Shown here: in pieces, positions 34,583 through 44,980 of the stretch | Layout of the letters: each line of letters starts with the position of its first letter | Position numbering within the stretch: position 1 is the first letter of the stretch | Made by a program: the position numbers and the translations under genes | The notes under the pieces: model-generated | Databases searched by the model: none | Told to the model about the DNA's origin: nothing | The model's input: only the letters and a program-made list of their open reading frames with translations | From: Silene conica | Taxonomy: Eukaryota; Streptophyta; Magnoliopsida; Caryophyllales; Caryophyllaceae | Reading direction: 5' to 3' | DNA: 64,000 nucleotides | NCBI GenBank assembly: GCA_029255685.2 | Contig: CM055315.2 | Span: 46,357,705 to 46,421,704 of the forward strand

Positions 34583-35729
34583 TGTAACACCCCCATTTAT
34601 TCAAGAGCCTTTAGCAAGACATTCTCGGATAAATAGAGCTGTTACCGTCTCGGAAAGTCCGAGGTAGTGAAATAACAAAGTAAAACAATACAAAGTACTT
34701 TACATAAAACCGATAGAATTTAAACTTTGATGTTACAGAGACTACATGTAAGAATAAAAGTACAACTGACGACTACTCTATATGTGATGTAGATCTAAGT
34801 CGGTCCCAAGTCCGCATCTCTCATTCCCGTCCCAGCTCCTAGCTCAACTGTCTCTTTCCTGTAGAATCTACTCCCCATTCTGGATCATCATAGGTGTCAC
34901 AAGAATACACAGGGTCAACCGCGAGGTTGAGTAGGTAAAACAGATAAAACATAAATAACAGTAGAACCGTATCCTCCTCCATCTCCATATCATTCGATCA
35001 TCCACCACACCTCCATCATCTCATCACACCTCCCATCACATCACACCTCCCATCACATCACACCTCCCATGGCCATATCACAAGTCCCATATCACAAGAC
35101 CCATATCACAAGACCCGTATCACAAGACCCATTTCACATCTCCGTTCTCCACAATAAGCAGTAATAAGCAATCAATCACAATATAACTCAATTAAATAGA
35201 TAAATCAGATACCGAGTGTCCTCATGTCATATTACAACCACAGTCATAAATATTCCCCTACCTCAAAACTGTAGAAGATAGTGGCAAATGGGCAACTTCT
35301 ATTCAAAGTGTTCCACCCGGAAACCTCCACCGTCGTTAAGAGTCAAATCGAACACTGTACGCTAGCCTACAACCACCGTGCTCAGCCTCCCTTCCTTCTC
35401 TGATGTGACGGCTAGGGTTTTGTGTGATAAAACTTGTATTAGGGTAGGGTTTAGGGATGAGAAAGTGCTGCTAAATATGACGGCTGTAAGGTGTTTGTAG
35501 CGTGTGTTTGTAAGCTAGTGTGGGCTTCTTTTCGCTTATTTCACGAAAAACAAGGCCCAACTCGAACCCCTATTGGTCTAATGTTCGAACCCCACGAAGC
35601 ACGCAAATTCTAAATACACAAATCCTCATATAGCAATACAACCAAGCGTTACTAATAACAAAAACGATAGTTACGAATAAAATATCGTGATCCCATAAAA
35701 ACTATGTTTAAAAAAAACGGGTTATTACA
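34583..35729 (-). repeat. 5' LTR of the LARD
   Basis: Close copy of the left LTR, ending TTATTACA before the duplicated target TTTAT. Confidence 0.88.
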
Positions 35730-37136
35730 TTTATGGTGGTGGTTGTCGGGGTGGTTCGTGTTGTGTCAAGGCGGTGCTAGGGAAGGTTTCGTCAGGGTGG
35801 TTGTCGTCATTGCAGGTTATGAGTTTGTGGCGGGGGCGAGTTCAGGAGGGTGTCTTGGGTCTGTTGCAGGGGTCGTTGGTCTGTGGCTTCGCCCCTGGAA
35901 CCACCGTGGCTCAGGGGCGAGCCTGGTGGCGTCCTGGGCAAGGTCAGGGGCTGCAATAGTGTCAGGTTTGGTGGCTGTCGGGGAGAGTAATCGTGGTAAA
36001 GAGGCTGGTTGAGGTCGAGTGTTGTATGGGTCGTAAAGCGTTATTACATTATCGTTCTCGTGGTTTTAGTCCTTGTATTTTAAGATATAATTATTATATT
36101 GTCTAAGTTAGTCTTAATGTACATGCTTATTATTATTATTATTATTTTATCACTAAAATTATTAATAGTTGTGTTAAGGTAATTGTTATTATTGTGTCCT
36201 CCTATGGTGTTTTAATATTTAATAGTGGTTGCGTGGCATTATTATTTTGGGCAAGTTACTATTTTTGGAAGCTTCTATTCTAGGAAACTTTCCAATTTTA
36301 AAAGAAGTTACAATATTTGACATTTTGTTACGATTCTATATATAGGGTTTAGTAAGGTGGTTAATCGTTGAACATTATATGTTTAGGTGACGGTTTCCGC
36401 ATGGAACATTTCTAGCAACTGTTGACTGTCTTTCTGCAATTCGAGGTAGGGGATATATATGTGGTTGTGTTTCGACATGAGGTATATGTGTGTGATGTTA
36501 GTACAAGTCTGTTCTAAATAATATTGAATGTATTGTGGATTGTTTGTTTATTATTGAATATTGTGGAGAATGGGACTTGTGATATGGGTCTTGTGATACG
36601 GGTCTTGTGATATGGGACTTGTGATCTGGCCATGGAAGGTGTGGTGTGATTGAAGTGTGGTGAGATGGAAGGTGTGGTGTGATGGAAGGAGTGGTGTGAT
36701 GGAGGTGAAGCGGATGACTGAATGATATGGAGACAGACGAATATGCATTCCTATTGTTGTTATGTTTTATTTATCTTCCTACTCAAGCTCGTGGTTGACC
36801 CTGTGTATTCGTGTGACACCTACGATGATCCGGAATGGGGAGTAGATTCTACAGGAAAGAGACAGATGAGCTAGGAGCTGGGACGGGAATGTGAGATGCA
36901 GACTTGGGACTGACTTAGAATTATATCGCCTGTAGAGTAGTCATCAGTTGTACTTCTATTCTGTTGCGTAGTTTTTTTGTAATATCAAAGTTTAAATTTT
37001 ATCTGTTTTATATAAAGTACTTTATATTGTTTTGCTTTGTTATTCACTACCTCGGACATTCCAAGATGGTAACAACTCTATTTATTTGAGAATGTCTTGC
37101 TAAAGGCTCTTGAATAAATGGGGGTGTTACAAAAAG

Positions 37137-37790
37137 AGCATATAACCGTGTCCGGTGATCTACAGAAATTAAACGTACCTCAGGTAGCCCTCGTAGAGGG
37201 GTGAGGCATGTCCCTCCAGCAACAACAATAGCCCCAGAAGTAGAAGTAGCGGGCTCACCAACAGGAGGCTTAGTAGAAGCAGCCTCAGCAACACGGGGAT
37301 CAGCAGAAGCAACCCCGAAAGTAGAAGTAATCTGGGTGGAAGGAGCAGTGGTGATCTGAGTGGAAGGAGTATGAGGCCTAGGTGGAATAGTAGTAGTAGT
37401 AGGCCCAGAACGAGGAAGCATTGGTGCTAGTCGGTGGTTAGGATACCTTGGGATCTTGCCCATAGTACGCAGACAAAACATAGTTGGCCGAGGCTCGGCC
37501 ACATCCTCATCATCATCCGTTTCATCCTCCGATTCCCACTCTTCATCCTCCACTAAGACAGAAGAGGTACCAAAAATTGCCCCAGCGGCAACAGTACCAA
37601 CGGTAGTAGGGGAATCAGCGGCTAATACTACCTCGGAAACAACCACAGTGTCGGTAGACACCGTGTCAGTAACAGTCGCAGTGGTTTCAGCTTGAGCAAC
37701 AGTTGTTTGCTCGGTTTCGGAACACGAGACAGCCGAAACAGAAGTCTCAACAGCGGGGGAAGGAGCGGGGGAAGGATTAGCATGTTCTGT
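37137..37790 (-). pseudogene. Athila ORF1-like gene, 5' part
   Basis: The open minus-strand frame is rich in Ser, Thr, Pro and Ala (TTTIPPRPHTPSTQITTAPS), with an acidic block DEEWESEDETDDDEDVAE. It ends HRTRLYAL at the insertion and continues in frame as LPVPLTPTRF at 28666 once the solo LTR and one AAAAG copy are removed. No ATG lies at the left of the open frame. A possible small upstream exon (ATG at 37949, GTAAGT donor) does not join in frame, so I do not propose it. It would be the variable N-terminal region of the ORF1-like protein. Confidence 0.5.
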
Positions 37791-38179
37791 AACTACAAAA
37801 CATCAAGATAGAACGAATTAAGCTAGTGTTAATCAGAAATCTAACCCTTTTCTTATCATATGAACCCTAAAATCAAAACAATGGGAAATGGGGGTTACAA
37901 TTAATGAAAAGAAAGCAAGGAGGACTTACTTGATGTCGATATTACCCATAAAGATGCAATTAATCAAAGTTTAATCGAAGAATTCAAAATAATCGAACCC
38001 AAAACCCTAGAAACCGAAACTTCGAATTAAACACAAATAAGAGGGTTTTTGATGGGGATTTTGATCAATTACTAACAACAATAGTATGGGTAAAGTAATG
38101 TGGTAAAAAATTGGGCAAGAAAACAACAATTTCTAGGTACTTAAGCAGAAAAATCGAAAAATATATGATGAACTAGTTA
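37791..38179. other. Upstream region of the Athila ORF1-like gene
   Basis: AT-rich, no reading frame or repeat recognised. Probably 5' untranslated or intron sequence of the minus-strand host element. Confidence 0.4.
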
Positions 38180-38434
38180 TCTCGATCGAGTAAAATGAAA
38201 GAGGAAAGGGGGAAAAAGAATACTTATAGCCCGACAAGTCTCTCGACCGAGAGAAAATTCCTCTCGACCGAGAGCTTTTTGGCCGAGAACCTCTCGATCG
38301 AGAACCTTAACTTCTCGATTGAGAGATTGCTGACTCTTTGTCTCTCTTTCTCTCGACTGATAACATCTTCCATCGATCGAGAGCCTTTTTGCTCGATATC
38401 AGCTCGATCGAGAAGAATAACCTCTCGATCGAGC
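38180..38434. repeat. Cluster of paired TCTCG-NN-CGAGA palindromes
   Basis: Hyphenated 12-bp palindromes of the form TCTCGAYCGAGA occur at 38241/38262, 38292/38313 and 38402/38423, each pair exactly 21 bp apart. A degenerate pair lies at about 38351/38371 and a single copy at 38180. The 12-9-12 layout and TCGNNCGA core equal those of the boxes in the Athila-type element at 21147-28056, but the outer arm bases differ (TC...GA in place of GG...CC). Confidence 0.88.
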
Positions 38435-38678
38435 ACTTTTCTACTGGGCACGCATTTTTATGTATTGTCTTTGGAATGCGGCCTTCCGTACCTGCAAAAT
38501 CTGCAATAAAAATATCCCAAAACCACAAAAATTGTTTGTAGTCTATAAAAAGTGTCTGAGCTAAACTGTCTAACGTCCAAGTTGCGGATAACTAAAGAAA
38601 ACGAGTTCAAAACAAAGAGAAGAAGTTCAAAAAGTAATTATCCGTTACAAACTGCACGGGGTTGAAAACCCGGCTACT
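38435..38678. other. No gene recognised
   Basis: Unassigned DNA between the palindrome cluster and the gypsy element. The last five bases, CTACT, are the left target duplication of that element. Confidence 0.6.
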
Positions 38679-39574
38679 TGATCCAAATATAGATAGCGTT
38701 GAAGAGGAGTTCACGTTAGGAGGCTCGGTGGCCGGAGGTACGGTGGTCGGCGGGGAAGGCTTGGTGCACGACTTGCTTGGTCGTAGGGTTTGTGTTGTGA
38801 GCATTACTAATTTAGGGGTTGTTACAAGTTAGTTATGGGTTGGTTATAGTTTGTTAGGGGAGTTTGTTAGTTTGTTATAAGTTTGTTACAAGGTAGTTAC
38901 AAATTTGTTATTATCTTGTTAGGTTGTTATCCTAGGGTTGTTAGGGTTAGTTATTTAATTCTTTTTAATGCCTAGGATAAAGTTTATTTAATAAGGATTA
39001 TTTTAATCCATTAGATTAAATTTAGGACTTCTAATCTCATTAGGGTTTCGAGATTAGGAGGCGTGTGGCTGGTGTTTAGGACATGTGGCCTCTCATATAA
39101 ATAGGCACATTGTTCTTCTTGTTTTTCATTCAAGTATTCAATCAATAAAATTTACAAGTTTTCTTTTTAAGGTATTCTTAAAGAAATCTCAAGGACTCAT
39201 CGAGTGTTGATCCGAACCGTTAATATTTGTCGCGTTTCAAGTATTAGCAAGAATTACAAACTATAGGTCTAGGGAGTAATTCACCATTGTTTGAACTATA
39301 GGTCTAGGGCAAACAAATATCCTTCTACCTTGGGGATTCACCTCAAGACCGTCACAACTACAATAACAACCACCATCACCACCACCACCCGACGGACCAC
39401 CATCACCACGACACAACCACCACCGTTGTTCATCTCATCATCCATCGTTCATTATTTCAAGATTGTTTCAAGATCGTTCCATACTTTGCCTATTTTATTA
39501 ATTCATTCAAGATTCTTCTCAAGATTTCCAAGAAAGCTTCCGCGGACGATTTCTTTGCTCAAGAATTCGTATCA
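38679..39574 (+). repeat. 5' LTR of the gypsy element
   Basis: 896 bp. Includes a TATA-like 'catataaatagg' (about 39095) and the same 'aactataggtctaggg' direct repeat as the array LTRs. Lacks a 33-bp duplication present in the 3' LTR. Confidence 0.92.
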
Positions 39575-39578
39575 TCAG

Positions 39579-39590
39579 TGGTATCAGAGC
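39579..39590 (+). other. Primer-binding site of the gypsy element
   Basis: TGGTATCAGAGC four bases after the 5' LTR, initiator tRNA-Met type. Confidence 0.92.
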
Positions 39591-39626
39591 TTCAGCTCTT
39601 GATTTTCTTTATCTTCAAGACGGTCC

Positions 39627-40097
39627 ATGGAGGGAATTACTATGGAGGGCGTGAGGTTCAAGGGGGGAGAAGGAGTGCCGTTACAATTGCCAAGGAATTT
39701 GATGTTGCATAACCTACAAGTCCAACCCAATCAAACCCCAAACGACCAAAGAAACCAAATTTTCTATACCAAGTGCCAAATCCAAGACAAGTGGTGTAGC
39801 GTGATCATTGACGGAGGGAGTTGTGCGAACGTTGCTTCCGAGGAGATGGTGATCAAACTTAACCTAATTACCACCAAACACCCAAAACCCTACTTATTAC
39901 ATTGGTTGGAGGATGGGAGTGTTATAGAGGTAACGAGGCAGGTAAGGGTAGGAATTAAGATGGGATCATACGAAGACGAGGTCTTGTGTGATGTCACGCC
40001 AATGGACACATGTCATCTACTTTTAGGACGTCCATGGCAATTTGATCGAGATGTAGTGCATCGGGGAAAAGCAAACGTATATGAACTAATAAACTAG
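39627..40097 (+). pseudogene. gypsy protease (retropepsin-like)
   Basis: Starts MEGITMEGVRF and runs 156 codons to a TAG. The catalytic loop IIDGGSCANVAS is the D-x-G form usual in plant gypsy proteases, and DTCHLLLGRPWQFDRD is the second conserved segment. Gag and the zinc knuckle that should precede it are missing. The frame past the TAG (40095) is the same as that of the reverse transcriptase, so one substitution separates protease from pol. The related array units carry D-R-G here instead. Confidence 0.88.
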
Positions 40098-40121
40098 GGC
40101 AAGATTATCATACTAAAACCA

Positions 40122-41759
40122 ATGACACCCCAGGCCGTGCTAGAGATGACTACAAAGAGACAAGAAGAAAACAAGAAGACCATGTTTATAGGCGAAAGGG
40201 AGGTGGAGCGTGCCATAGAGGAGGGGGACGTGGTGTACGCCCTAGAGGCCGATGAAGGAGATAAGGAGGGTAAGAAGAGGGAGGAGTCGCCATTGGTGAG
40301 GGAATTATTGGAGGAGTTTAAGGATGTTTTTCCCAAAGATCTACCACCCGGATTACCACCTTTACGAGGTATCGAACATCAAATTGATTTGATTCCAGGG
40401 GCTACCCTACCTAATAAAGCCGCCTATCGAAGCAATCCGGAGGAGACCAAGGAGTTGCAAAGGCAAATTGATGAGTTGTTAGAAAGGGGTTATGTGAGGG
40501 AGAGTATGAGTCCTTGTGTGGTGCCGGCATTACTAGTGCCAAAGAAGGATGGGACATGGAGGATGTGTGTGGAAAGTAGGGCCGTAAACAATATCACAAT
40601 CAAATATAGGTTTCCAATTCCAAGGTCAGATGATATGTTGGATGAATTACATGGATCGATAATCTTTTCAAAGATCGATCTAAGGAGTGGTTATCATCAA
40701 ATTAGGATGCGGGAAGGGGACGAATGGAAGAAGGCGTTCAAAACCAAACACGGTTTATACGAGTGGTTGGTGATGCCTTTTGGTCTTACTAATGCACCTA
40801 GTACTTTCATGAGGTTGATGAACGAGATGCTCAAATCGTTCTTGGGGAGGTTTGTGGTAGTTTACTTAGATGATATTTTAATCTATAGCAAATCTATTAA
40901 TGATCATCTAATGCACTTGAGATTGGTTTTCGAAACTTTGAGGGAAAGGAAGTTATTCGGGAAGTTGGAAAAGTGTACCTTCTTGGTGGAGAGTGTGGTG
41001 TTCTTGGGGTATGTGGTATCCAAGGAAGGAGTTTCGGTTGATCAAACCAAAATTCAGGCTATGGAATCATGGCCCACGCCTAAAACCGTCACGGAGGTTC
41101 GTTCTTTTCATGGTCTTGCTTCTTTTTATCGTAGATTTATCAAAGATTTCAGTACCGTTACGAGTCCTATCACGGAGTGTATGAAAAAGGGAGTCTTTGT
41201 GTGGACCGAGGCAGCCCAAAGGGCGTTTGAGACTATAAAGGGGTTGTTATGCAAAACACCAATATTAGCATTACCGAATTTCTCACAACCGTTCGAAGTA
41301 GAATGTGATGCAAGCGGAGTGGGGATTGGGGCGGTTCTCGTTCAAGGTAAGAGGCCTATTGCTTATTTTTCGGAGAAACTTAATGGGGCAAGGTTAAATT
41401 ATTCTACCTATGACAAAGAATTCTATGCTATTGTTCGGGCTCTAATGCATTGGAGTCATTATCTTAGACCAAGTCACTTTGTACTTCACTCGGATCATGA
41501 ATCTTTGAAATATATCCATGGTCAACAAAAACTTAATCCAAGGCATGCTAAGTGGGTTGAATTTTTGCAATCTTTTCACTTTTCTTCTAAGTATAAGGAT
41601 GGGAAGAGTAATGCGGTGGCGGATGCATTGTCAAGGAGGTATACGTTGTTGTCTATGTTGGGCGTGAAGCTATTAGGGTTCGAAACCCTAAAGGACTATT
41701 ATGAGGGGGATGATGATTTTGGCGAGGTATTCCGAGGTTGCAAGGAGGGTGCCGTGTGA
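40122..41759 (+). pseudogene. gypsy reverse transcriptase and RNase H
   Basis: 545 codons, the longest open frame in the window. The RT copies the element RNA: visible are [50 protein letters not shown] and the catalytic [10 protein letters not shown]. RNase H follows with [27 protein letters not shown] and [11 protein letters not shown], and the frame ends after [11 protein letters not shown] frame change near 41700-41760 separates it from integrase. Catalytic residues are intact, so decay here is recent. It continues the protease frame across a single TAG. Confidence 0.93.
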
Positions 41760-42915
41760 GTATATGATGCAAGATGGGTTCCTCTTTAAAGGTAATTGTT
41801 TGTGTGTCCCGAAACATCCTATTCGGGAATTATTGGTACGTGAGTCTCATGGAGGAGGGTTGGTCGGACACTTTGGTATTCAAAAGACATTGGAGGTGTT
41901 ACGGGAACATTTCTTTTGGCCCAAGATGTTAGGAGATGTAACCAAGGTGGTTGGGAAGTGTGTAACATGCCATATAGCCAAAAGCAAATTCAAGCCGGGC
42001 GAGTATACCCCTTTGCTGATTCCGAGTAGACCATGGGAGGACGTATCGATGGATTTTATTGTGGCTCTACCGCGTACTCAAAGAGGGAAAGATGCAATCA
42101 TGGTTGTGGTGGATAGGTTCTCAAAGATGGCGCATTTTGTGGCTTGTCATAAGACGGATGATGCTAGCAACGTGGCTGATCTTTATTATCGCGAGATAGT
42201 ACGTTTACATGGGATACCAAGAACCATTGTGTCGGATAGGGATTGAAAATTCTTAAGCTATTTTTGGAATACCTTATGGAGGAAGGTAGGGACTAAGTTG
42301 TTGTTTAGTACTTCTCATCATCCTCAAACGGATGGGCAAACGGAGGTTACTAATCGGACTTTGGGCACGATTTTAAGAGGATTGGTGAGCAAGACACAAA
42401 AGGATTGGGATATTAAATTAGCTCATGCGGAATTCGCTTACAATAGGTCTCCAACGTTTGCCACAAAGCACTCACCTTTCGAGATAGTCTATGGGGTTAA
42501 TCCTTATTTACCCTTAGATCTACTTCCATTGCCTAAGGATGAGTTGGTTCACAAAGATGCGGAGTCCAAACTCAAGTCTATGATAAAGTTACATGAGCAG
42601 GTACGAACGAGGATTGAGGCCGTGAATGAAGCTTACAAAAGAAAGTCAAATAAACATCGTAAGCCGCGTTTGTTCGAACCGGGGGATCTAGTTTGGGTGC
42701 ATCTAAGGAAGGAGCGGTTTCCGGGGAAGAGGAAAAACAAACTAATGCCGCGTGCGGAGGGTCCATATAAGGTTATTGGGCGGGTCAACGATAATGCTTA
42801 TCAAGTAGAATTGCCGGGTGATTATGGAGTACACGCTACATTCATTGTCGGGGATTTATCTAAATATTTGGATGATGACGGTCTCGCAGAATTGAGGACA
42901 ATTCCTTTTAAATGA
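41701..42915 (+). pseudogene. gypsy integrase
   Basis: Integrase inserts the DNA copy into the genome. The N-terminal zinc-binding HHCC part is present ([10 protein letters not shown], then CVTCHIAK). The DD35E core shows [16 protein letters not shown] and QTDGQTEVTNR at the expected spacing. A TGA at 42244, just after SDRD, interrupts the core in frame. The C-terminal part has the GPY-like region (RAEGPYKVIGRVNDNAYQ) and ends YLDDDGLAELRTIPFK before the purine tract. No chromodomain is visible. The frame differs by one base from the reverse transcriptase. Confidence 0.92.
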
Positions 42916-42923
42916 GAAGGGGA
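42914..42923 (+). other. Polypurine tract of the gypsy element
   Basis: GAGAAGGGGA directly before the TGAT of the 3' LTR. Confidence 0.85.
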
Positions 42924-43850
42924 TGATCCAAATATAGATAGCGTTGAAGAGGAGATCACGTTAGGAGGCTCGGTGGCCGGAGGTACGGTGGTCGGTGGCA
43001 TGGAGGTGGCCGGAGGTACGGTGGTCGGCGGGGAAGGCTTGGTGCACGACTTGCTTGGTCGTAGGGTTTGTGTTGTGAGCATAACTAATTTAGGGGTTGT
43101 TACAAGTTAGTTATGGGTTGGTTATAGTTTGTTAGGGGAGTTTGTTAGTTTGTTATAAGTTTGTTACAAGGTAGTTACAAGTTTGTTATTATTTTGTTAT
43201 GTTGTTATCCTAGGGTTGTTAGGGTTAGTTATTTAATTCTTTTTAATGCCTAGGATAGAGTTTATTTAATAAGGATTATTTTAATCCATTAGATTAAATT
43301 TAGGACTTCTAATCTCATTAGGTTTTCGAGATTAGGAGGCGTGTGGCTGGTGTTTAGGACGTGTAGCCTCTCATATAAATAGGCACATTGTTCTTCTTGT
43401 TTTTCATTCAAGTATTCAATCAATAAAATTTACAAGTTTTCTTTTTAAGGTATTCTTAAAGAAATCTCAAGGACTCATCGAGTGTTGATCTGAACCGTTA
43501 ATATTTGTCGCGTTTCAAGTATTAGCAAGAATTACAAACTATAGGTCTATGGAGTAATTCACCATTGTTTGAACTATAGGTCTAGGGCAAACAAATATCC
43601 TCTACCTTGGGGATTCACCTCAAGACCGTCACAACTACAATAACAACCACCATCACCACCACCACCGACGGACCACCATCACCCCGACACAACCACCACC
43701 GTCGTTCATCTCATCATCCATCGTTCATTATTTCAAGATTGTTTCAAGATCGTTCCATACTTTGCCTATTTTATTAATTCATTCACGATTGTTCTCAAGA
43801 TTTCCAAGAAAGCTTCCGCGGACGATTTCTTTGCTCAAGAATTCGTATCA
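42924..43850 (+). repeat. 3' LTR of the gypsy element
   Basis: 927 bp, highly similar to the 5' LTR. It contains an additional 33-bp duplication of a GGTGGCCGGAGGTACGG block and two single-base losses, which together account for the 31-bp length difference. Confidence 0.92.
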
Positions 43851-43855
43851 CTACT

Positions 43856-44068
43856 GTTCAATTAACTTTAATTGGCCAACACTAGGCCTTTGACTTGTCC
43901 ATTTTGTAATCCACGAATCGTGTCACCATGTTCTTGTCAATTCGCTCGCCTTGCTCAATTGATAGAGCTCCCCAACCTGGTCCTGCTTCTATCCTCCTTC
44001 TTCTTGCGCACTATCCTCCTTGCTCTCAAGATGAGGTGGAGGTAAGCGTAACAGGCAATATAATAGCA
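43856..44068. other. No gene recognised
   Basis: About 210 bp between the gypsy target duplication and a LINE fragment. No domain or repeat could be assigned. Confidence 0.5.
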
Positions 44069-44449
44069 TGAGGGGGCTCACTATCAATGATGTTATCAGG
44101 AATGACTGGAGAATGAAATTAAGAGGTACTAAGTTGAAGAGGGGCTTAATCAATGGTGTCATCAATGCAGTTGTGTACCATATATGGTGCCAACGAAACA
44201 AATGCAGAGTGGATGGTATCTTACTAAGACCAGAGGTCCTATGCAAGTGTATTAAAGAAGAGTTGAGTATTCATTTCAAGTATAGTACTAAAGGAGTTCT
44301 AACTACCAAAGATAGAAATTATGTGAAACATATCCTAGTTGTGTAATCGGTTTTTTATTGAGGCCTACATGTCGTGTGTTGCTGATTGTTAAATAGTGTG
44401 TAATAGCTACTTTTGGTTTATAATATACTTACCTTTCAACAAAAAAAAA
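44069..44449 (+). mobile_element. 5'-truncated LINE fragment
   Basis: Encodes the ORF2 C-terminus, with IWCQRNKCRVDGILLRPEVL and IKEELSIHFKY as in other LINEs of the window. A 3' UTR follows, ending 'atatacttacctttcaac' plus a nine-base A run at 44441-44449. It abuts copia sequence in mid-gene, so it probably inserted there. The left boundary is approximate and no target duplication was found. Confidence 0.82.
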
Positions 44450-44980
44450 GCAAATCCAGGTGAGAGTCGCTGGATTGCAGTTAAGAACATCCTTAAGTAC
44501 TTGAGAAGAACTAAAGATTCATTCTTGGTGTTTGGAGGGGAAGATGAATTGTGTGTAAAGGGTTACACAGATGCAAGCTTCCAAACAGATAGAGACGATT
44601 TAAAATCCCAGGCTGGATTTGTCTTTATCATGAATGGTGGTTCCATCAGTTGGAGAAGCTTTACAGAATCAGTCGTTGCGGATTCTACTACGGAAGTTGA
44701 GTACGTTGCAGCATCAGAAGCTGAAAAGGAGGCAGTTTGGATTAGGCAGTTCATCGAGGCACTAGGACTAGTGCCCAATGCCGAAGATCCTATCACCCTT
44801 TTTTGTGATAACAGTGGTGCTGTTTTTCAAGCTAAGGAGCTGAAGTCTAGTAATAGATCTAGACATGTACTCAGAAAATTTCATGTAATTAGAGATTTTC
44901 TTTATAGGAAGGAAATAACGATTTATAAGGTTGCGACAGATGATAATGTTGTTGATCCCTTAACCAATGTCGCAAGTTAA
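44450..44980 (+). pseudogene. copia RNase H, 5'-truncated
   Basis: About 175 codons from NPGESRWIAVKNILKYLRR to a TAA. Typical copia RNase H motifs are visible: VKGYTDASFQTD (catalytic Asp), VADSTTEVEYVAASEAEKEA (catalytic Glu region), LFCDNSGAVFQAK and RHVLRKFHVIRDF, ending near DDNVVDPLT. The frame is open throughout, but the rest of the polyprotein is missing. RNase H degrades the RNA strand of the RNA-DNA hybrid during reverse transcription. Confidence 0.88.

Larger units (their letters stand above)
29534..35729 (-). mobile_element. LARD-like non-coding LTR retrotransposon
   Basis: Two LTRs of 1143 and 1147 bp (TGTAACACC...TTATTACA on the plus strand) flank a 3.9-kb interior. TTTAT on both sides (29529-29533 and 35730-35734) is a perfect target-site duplication. 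The minus strand has a tRNA-iMet primer site beside the right LTR and a purine tract AAGGGGGAAAGAC beside the left LTR, so it reads right to left. The interior contains no gag or pol frame, typical of large retrotransposon derivatives. It is inserted in an LTR of its own broad family. The LTR pair differs at few positions, so it is younger than its host LTR. Confidence 0.9.
28672..37131 (+). mobile_element. Solo LTR, split by an inner element
   Basis: The outer ends read TGTAACATC... and ...GGGGGTGTTACA, flanked by AAAAG on both sides (28667-28671 and 37132-37136). Without the inner insertion, about 2.26 kb remains with no internal domain, so it is a solo LTR left by LTR-LTR recombination. 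The right end matches the end of the inner element's LTRs and the LTR at 1-2463. The first 115 bp include a purine tract (AAGGGGGGAAGAC) followed by a second LTR-start-like TGTAATACC at 28787. Related elements thus appear to have two alternative LTR left boundaries. Confidence 0.82.
38679..43850 (+). mobile_element. Ty3/gypsy element with PR-RT-RH-IN, no gag
   Basis: LTRs start TGATCCAAATATAG and end TTCGTATCA. CTACT at 38674-38678 and 43851-43855 is a perfect target-site duplication. A tRNA-iMet primer site follows the 5' LTR and a purine tract (GAGAAGGGGA) precedes the 3' LTR. Domain order PR-RT-RNase H-IN is that of Ty3/gypsy elements; the RT sequence recalls plant CRM/Reina-type chromoviruses, but no chromodomain is visible. 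Gag is absent: only about 40 bp separate the primer site from the frame that leads into protease. Two stops and a frameshift disable pol. LTR and protease are clearly related to the tandem array at 5.9-20.3 kb. Confidence 0.93.

Noticed and set aside
38195-38509. Overlapping frames on both strands around 38.2-38.5 kb
   Set aside because: They are produced by the palindrome cluster, which is open on both strands because of its symmetry.
38679-43850. Assignment of the gypsy element to centromeric CRM elements
   Set aside because: The RT looks chromovirus-like, but no chromodomain or CR motif was seen and the location relative to a centromere is unknown, so only a tentative lineage is given.
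44450-44980. Intact copia polyprotein
   Set aside because: Only the RNase H end is present; no integrase, RT or gag motif is found to the left.
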